Made by a program: the position numbers and the translations under genes
The notes under the pieces: generated by a model
What the model was told of the DNA's origin: nothing
Database searches by the model: none
Seen by the model: only the letters and a program-made list of their open reading frames with translations
Part shown: in pieces, positions 61,048 to 64,000 of the stretch
Layout of the letters: each line of letters starts with the position of its first letter
Numbering within the stretch: position 1 is the first letter of the stretch
Assembly (NCBI RefSeq): GCF_004138485.1
Contig: NZ_RYEV01000005.1
Coordinates: 186,001 to 250,000, forward strand
Direction: 5' to 3'
Length of the DNA: 64,000 nucleotides
From: Peristeroidobacter soli
GTDB taxonomy: Bacteria > Pseudomonadota > Gammaproteobacteria > Steroidobacterales > Steroidobacteraceae

Positions 61048-61653
61048 TCAGGGCAGATCGAAGCCGTTCTTTCTCAGCGCGCCGGCCAGCCAGATCAGCG
61101 GCAGGCCGATCAGCGCGGTCGGATCCTGCGAGTCGATCCGGTTGAACAGCGAGATCCCCAGTGTTTCCACCTTGAAGCCACCGGCGCAGTCGTACGGCTT
61201 GTCCCGCATGACATAGCGCTTGATCTCGTCGTCGCAGAGCGAACGGAAATGCACCGTCGTCAGATCGACGTGACCCACGTTGCTGTCCGTGGCGGTGTTG
61301 ATCACATGCACGGCTGTGTGGAACACGACCCGCTGGTTGCTGAGGGATTTGAGCTGGGCGATGGCGCGATCGCCGGACCCCGGTTTGCCCAGTACATCCC
61401 GGCCGCACAGAGCCAGCTGGTCCGAACCGACGATCAGGCTGTTGGTATGGCGGCGGGCGACCGCTTCAGCCTTGGCCCGTGCCAGTCGCTGCACCAGGTC
61501 CACGGCCGACTCACCGGGCAGGGGTTCTTCGTCGACATTGGAGGCCGCCACCGTGAACGGAATACCCAGCCGTTCCAGGAGTTGCCGTCGATATGTGGAG
61601 GTGGATGCGAGCACCAGCCGCAGCCCATTGGCGGGGGGAGCGGGGCGGGTCAT
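61048..61653 (-). CDS. yceF: Maf-family nucleotide pyrophosphatase YceF
   Basis: Maf-type proteins hydrolyse non-canonical nucleotides; the YceF branch prefers 7-methyl-GTP. The 201-residue protein has LVLASTSTYRRQLLERLG at the N-terminus, the VGSDQLALC motif, and KPYDCAGGFKVE. Its location between rluC and yceD-rpmF-plsX supports YceF rather than YhdE/Maf. ATG 61653 is chosen; an open frame runs on through the yceD promoter. Divergent from yceD. Confidence 0.92.
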   Translation of the reverse strand: MTRPAPPANGLRLVLASTSTYRRQLLERLGIPFTVAASNVDEEPLPGESAVDLVQRLARAKAEAVARRHTNSLIVGSDQLALCGRDVLGKPGSGDRAIAQLKSLSNQRVVFHTAVHVINTATDSNVGHVDLTTVHFRSLCDDEIKRYVMRDKPYDCAGGFKVETLGISLFNRIDSQDPTALIGLPLIWLAGALRKNGFDLP

Positions 61654-61728
61654 GGCCAAACCTTGACGAACCCGGCCATGGGCCGGATTACAAGCTGTGA
61701 GAAAACAAACATTTACGCCTTTCTTTTT

Positions 61729-61757
61729 TTGACACCATGGGGGGGCGCCGCTAGTAT
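61729..61757 (+). promoter_or_regulatory. Sigma-70 promoter of the yceD-rpmF-plsX operon
   Basis: TTGACA (61729-61734) and TAGTAT (61752-61757) are 17 bases apart, an almost consensus promoter. Transcription would begin near 61764, only about three bases before the ATG at 61767 but 33 bases before the GTG at 61797. This favours the GTG as the yceD start. The spacer contains a run of seven G. Confidence 0.7.
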
Positions 61758-61796
61758 ACGCGCCCCATGCCGCGACCCCCGGCCCAAGAGATAGCT

Positions 61797-62333
61797 GTGG
61801 CCGCAGACAAAATCGTTGATGCGTCGGTCTGCGCGCGGGCGGGAAGCACGATTTCACGACGTTTTTCCGCTGCCGAGCTGCCGCGCCTGCGCGAGGCCGG
61901 CGGGCAGGATGGTTCGTGGATCGAGGCGGAATTCCAGTTTTCGCTGTTCGATGGCAAGCCTGCCGTGGCCGGCGAGCTGCATGGCGTAGCTGTGCTGACC
62001 TGCCAGCGCTGCATGCAGCCGGCGCAGATCGAGCTCGACGACACCTTTCAGGTGATACTGGTCGAGGAGGAGCGCAATGACGAGCCGGGCGGTTACGAGC
62101 CGGTAGTCACGAATCCCTCGCGGCTCGATCTGGCCTGGCTGGCGGAAGAGCAGGCGTTGCTGGCCTTGCCGCTGGTGCCGATGCACCAGAGCGAGGACTG
62201 TGCCGCCGCAGTGGCGTCGGGTGAAATTGCATCGACGGAGGAACGAGAGGATGAGGTCGAGGACGCGCAGGACGCGGCCGGCAAGACTCATCATCCGTTC
62301 CAGAATTTGCGGGATCTGCTGCGTAAGCAGTGA
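61797..62333 (+). CDS. yceD: DUF177/YceD family protein (23S rRNA accumulation protein)
   Basis: YceD is a conserved acidic protein needed for normal 23S rRNA levels in E. coli and encoded before rpmF. The 178-residue protein has the family core LTCQRCMQP with the CxxC pair and the LPLVPMHQSEDC segment. The frame is open from ATG 61767, but that codon lies about three bases after the predicted transcription start, and E. coli YceD aligns from MAADKIVDAS; GTG 61797 with AAGAGA upstream is therefore preferred. rpmF follows after 39 bases. Confidence 0.88.
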   Translation: MAADKIVDASVCARAGSTISRRFSAAELPRLREAGGQDGSWIEAEFQFSLFDGKPAVAGELHGVAVLTCQRCMQPAQIELDDTFQVILVEEERNDEPGGYEPVVTNPSRLDLAWLAEEQALLALPLVPMHQSEDCAAAVASGEIASTEEREDEVEDAQDAAGKTHHPFQNLRDLLRKQ

Positions 62334-62372
62334 GCTGCCCGAAGTCGATATTGGATAGTTTGGAGATCAGTC

Positions 62373-62567
62373 ATGCCTGTTCAGAAAAGCCGAAAGACCC
62401 CGTCCAAGCGCGGCATGCACCGCTCGCACGACGGCCTCGCCCGCCCGGCGCTGTCGGTCGATCCGACCTCGGGTGAAACTCATTCCCGTCACCGCATCTC
62501 GCCGGATGGTTTCTATCGCGGCAAGAAAGTGATCGCGACCAAAGAAAAGTCCGATAGCGACGAATAA
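62373..62567 (+). CDS. rpmF: 50S ribosomal protein L32
   Basis: L32 is a small basic protein of the large ribosomal subunit. The 64-residue product begins [21 protein letters not shown] in part and has the [14 protein letters not shown] segment typical of proteobacterial L32, lacking the zinc-binding Cys set of some Gram-positive versions. TTTGGAG precedes the ATG. plsX follows directly, linking ribosome and phospholipid synthesis as in many bacteria. Confidence 0.97.
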   Translation: MPVQKSRKTPSKRGMHRSHDGLARPALSVDPTSGETHSRHRISPDGFYRGKKVIATKEKSDSDE

Positions 62568-62596
62568 TCCGCGTCGTCAGCTCCGAAGGACCGTAT

Positions 62597-63622
62597 CTGA
62601 GCAACCGACCGGTCACCATCGCGGTCGACGCCATGGGGGGCGATCACGGCCCCTCGGTCACCGTGCCTGCGGCGCTCGCGGCCCTGCAGAGAGACGCCGA
62701 CCTGCGAGTCACGCTGGTCGGCCTGAAAGAGCCCGTTCAAGCATTGTTGAACGGCGCAGAACAGGGGTTGCTGTCGCGTATTCAGCTGCGCGCAGCCTCT
62801 CAAGTCGTGACCATGGACGAGAAACCGCAGGAAGCCCTGCGGAAGAAAAAAGACTCGTCCATGCGCGTCGCCATCGATCTGGTGAAAGCAGGCGAGGCCG
62901 ACGCCTGTGTGAGCGCCGGTAACACCGGTGCACTGATGGCCACGGCGCGCTTCGTGCTCAAGACCATCGAAGGCATCGATCGGCCCGCCATCATCTCCCG
63001 CATCCGTGCCCGTCACGGCCACACGCACATGCTCGACCTCGGCGCCAACTCTCAATGCAGCGCCGAACATTTGTTTCAGTTCGCGGTGATGGGGTCGGTG
63101 GTCGCCTCCGACATGCATGGCATCGCCCGGCCGCGAATCGGCATCCTCAATATCGGCGAAGAAGAAACCAAGGGCGACAGCGTCGTGCAGGACGCCGCGC
63201 GATTGATCTCGGCGAGCCAGCTGAACTACATCGGCTTCGTGGAAGGCGACGATATTTTTTCGGGTGAAGTGGACGTCGTGGTGACCGACGGCTTCACCGG
63301 CAACGTCGCGCTCAAGACGATGGAAGGGCTGGCCAACATGCTGGTCGGCGCCTTGAAGACCGAATACACGCGCAATCCCATGCGCTATGTAGGAGCGTTG
63401 GCTTCGTGGCCGGTCCTGCGGTCGCTACGTAAAGAATTCGATCCGCGCACCTACAATGGTGCGAGCATGGTCGGGCTGACCGGCGTGGTGATCAAGAGTC
63501 ATGGCAGCGCCGACACAGTGTCGTTCGCCAATGCCATCGCGGTGGGTCTGGTCGAGGCACGTAAGGGAGTGCCCACCCAGATCGTCAACCTGCTCAAGGC
63601 ACACACGCCCGCCGTGGCTTGA
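62597..63622 (+). CDS. plsX: Phosphate acyltransferase PlsX
   Basis: PlsX converts acyl-ACP to acyl-phosphate for phospholipid synthesis. The family opens with a strand IAIDAMGGDxGP; here that strand, VTIAVDAMGGDHGPS, starts upstream of the first ATG (62633), which would cut into it. No ATG, GTG or TTG is available in frame, but CTG at 62597 preceded by GAAGGA six bases upstream gives MSNRPVTIAVDAMGGD, so I place the start there (341 residues). Other motifs: SAGNTGALMATARF and VTDGFTGNVALKTMEG. The usual fabH-fabD-fabG genes do not follow. Confidence 0.93.
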   Translation: MSNRPVTIAVDAMGGDHGPSVTVPAALAALQRDADLRVTLVGLKEPVQALLNGAEQGLLSRIQLRAASQVVTMDEKPQEALRKKKDSSMRVAIDLVKAGEADACVSAGNTGALMATARFVLKTIEGIDRPAIISRIRARHGHTHMLDLGANSQCSAEHLFQFAVMGSVVASDMHGIARPRIGILNIGEEETKGDSVVQDAARLISASQLNYIGFVEGDDIFSGEVDVVVTDGFTGNVALKTMEGLANMLVGALKTEYTRNPMRYVGALASWPVLRSLRKEFDPRTYNGASMVGLTGVVIKSHGSADTVSFANAIAVGLVEARKGVPTQIVNLLKAHTPAVA

Positions 63623-63745
63623 AATCGCCCACGGCCCCCCTAAGATTGAACCAGTTGAGACGTTGACAGGTCTGCTTACGTTTGGCTGGGACGCCGTCCA
63701 GCTCACACTCTTGACCGTGCGCAACTGCTAGACTTTTCGCTCACC

Positions 63746-64000
63746 ATGAAGATCCGTTCTCTGATCCGCGCCGCGCTGCTGCTGGCAGCCACGACCAACG
63801 CCTTCGCCGCGACCTATACCTTGCCCATCGGCAAGGACACCGTGATCGGCGAAGTGCAGAAGGTGGTGGCCGCGCACGAAGACACGCTGCTGGACATCGG
63901 CCGCCGCTACGGCGTGGGCTATGAAGAGATCGTCGCGGCCAATCCCGGTGTGAATGCCTGGGTGCCGGGCGCGGGCACCGAAGTGCTGATTCCGTCGCGT
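63746..64000 (+). CDS. L,D-transpeptidase of the ErfK/YbiS type (5' part)
   Basis: The frame starts at ATG 63746 and runs off the window after 85 codons. It has a signal peptide (ending NAFAATY) and then the N-terminal LysM-like part of ErfK/YbiS/YcfS proteins: TLPIGKDTVIGEVQKVVAAHEDTLLDIGRRYGVGYEEIVAANPGVNAWVPGAGTEVLIPSR in part. These enzymes attach lipoprotein to peptidoglycan or make 3-3 crosslinks. The catalytic YkuD domain with its HG...CxR motif must lie beyond the edge. It is 123 bases after plsX, a gap in which I see no clear promoter. Confidence 0.85.
   Translation, partial: MKIRSLIRAALLLAATTNAFAATYTLPIGKDTVIGEVQKVVAAHEDTLLDIGRRYGVGYEEIVAANPGVNAWVPGAGTEVLIPSR

Noticed and set aside
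63664-63734. TTGACA at 63664 and TAGACT at 63729 as a promoter for the transpeptidase gene
   Set aside because: TTGACA has no -10 at 16-18 bases, and TAGACT has no -35 at the right distance (the nearer TTGACC is only 12 bases away).

Overview
The window is 64 kb of high-GC, gene-dense chromosome. It looks like a Gram-negative gammaproteobacterium: genes for lipid A/Kdo synthesis (kdsA, kdsB, lpxK, msbA), lipoprotein export (lolCED), FtsB, RseA/RseB, SdhE, CsiV and Mfd are all present. Gene order, especially rpfE-recJ-prfB-lysS, sdhCDAB-sdhE-ygfX, lolCE-lolD, comEC-exbBD-msbA-lpxK-ycaR-kdsB-LMW-PTP-rne, and accA-tilS-pyrG-kdsA-eno-ftsB-ispDF-truD, resembles the Xanthomonadales and relatives such as Steroidobacteraceae or Nevskiaceae. 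That placement is inferred from synteny, not from a marker-gene tree.

Layout. 1-12 kb: accA, tilS, pyrG, kdsA, eno, ftsB, ispD, ispF, truD, then a reverse Smr gene, then surE-pcm-nlpD. 12.4-19.3 kb: reverse Mth938-like gene, rpfE-like gene, recJ, prfB (with a programmed +1 frameshift), lysS, and reverse ygfZ. 19.4-23.6 kb: a DUF1674/SDHAF4-like gene, sdhCDAB, sdhE and ygfX. 23.7-33.1 kb: the envelope-stress sigma factor rpoE with rseA and rseB (no mucD), a glutaredoxin-like gene, lepA, lepB, a DUF4845 gene, rnc, era, recO, pdxJ and acpS. 33.2-37.4 kb: a PolB-type 3'-5' exonuclease, rlmD, nagZ and a LOV-like/degenerate GGDEF protein. 37.4-42.4 kb (reverse): csiV, mfd and a small periplasmic protein. 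42.6-47.9 kb: lolC/lolE pair, lolD and a secreted subtilase. 47.9-56.7 kb: reverse DUF2062 gene, comEC, exbB, exbD, msbA, lpxK, ycaR, kdsB, a small reverse gene and an LMW protein phosphatase. 56.7-64 kb: reverse rne, rluC, reverse maf/yceF, yceD, rpmF, plsX and the start of an L,D-transpeptidase.

Most genes form tight operons with ATGA or TGATG overlaps. The themes are envelope biogenesis and its surveillance (Lol, Lpx/Kdo, RpoE-RseAB, NlpD, NagZ), translation and ribosome biogenesis (prfB, lysS, lepA, era, rnc, rluC, rlmD, rpmF) and central metabolism (eno, sdh, accA, isoprenoid ispDF). I see no rRNA, tRNA, CRISPR array, insertion sequence, prophage or defence island.

No wholly new multi-gene system is evident. 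The most unusual item is the single gene at 36454-37398: a LOV domain lacking its photoactive cysteine, joined to a GGDEF domain whose active-site motif is lost but whose c-di-GMP inhibitory-site motif remains. Other leads are two probable CTG starts (nlpD, plsX), a sigma-E-type promoter before rpoE, several long intergenic inverted repeats, and a subtilase with a GlyGly-CTERM-like sorting tail.
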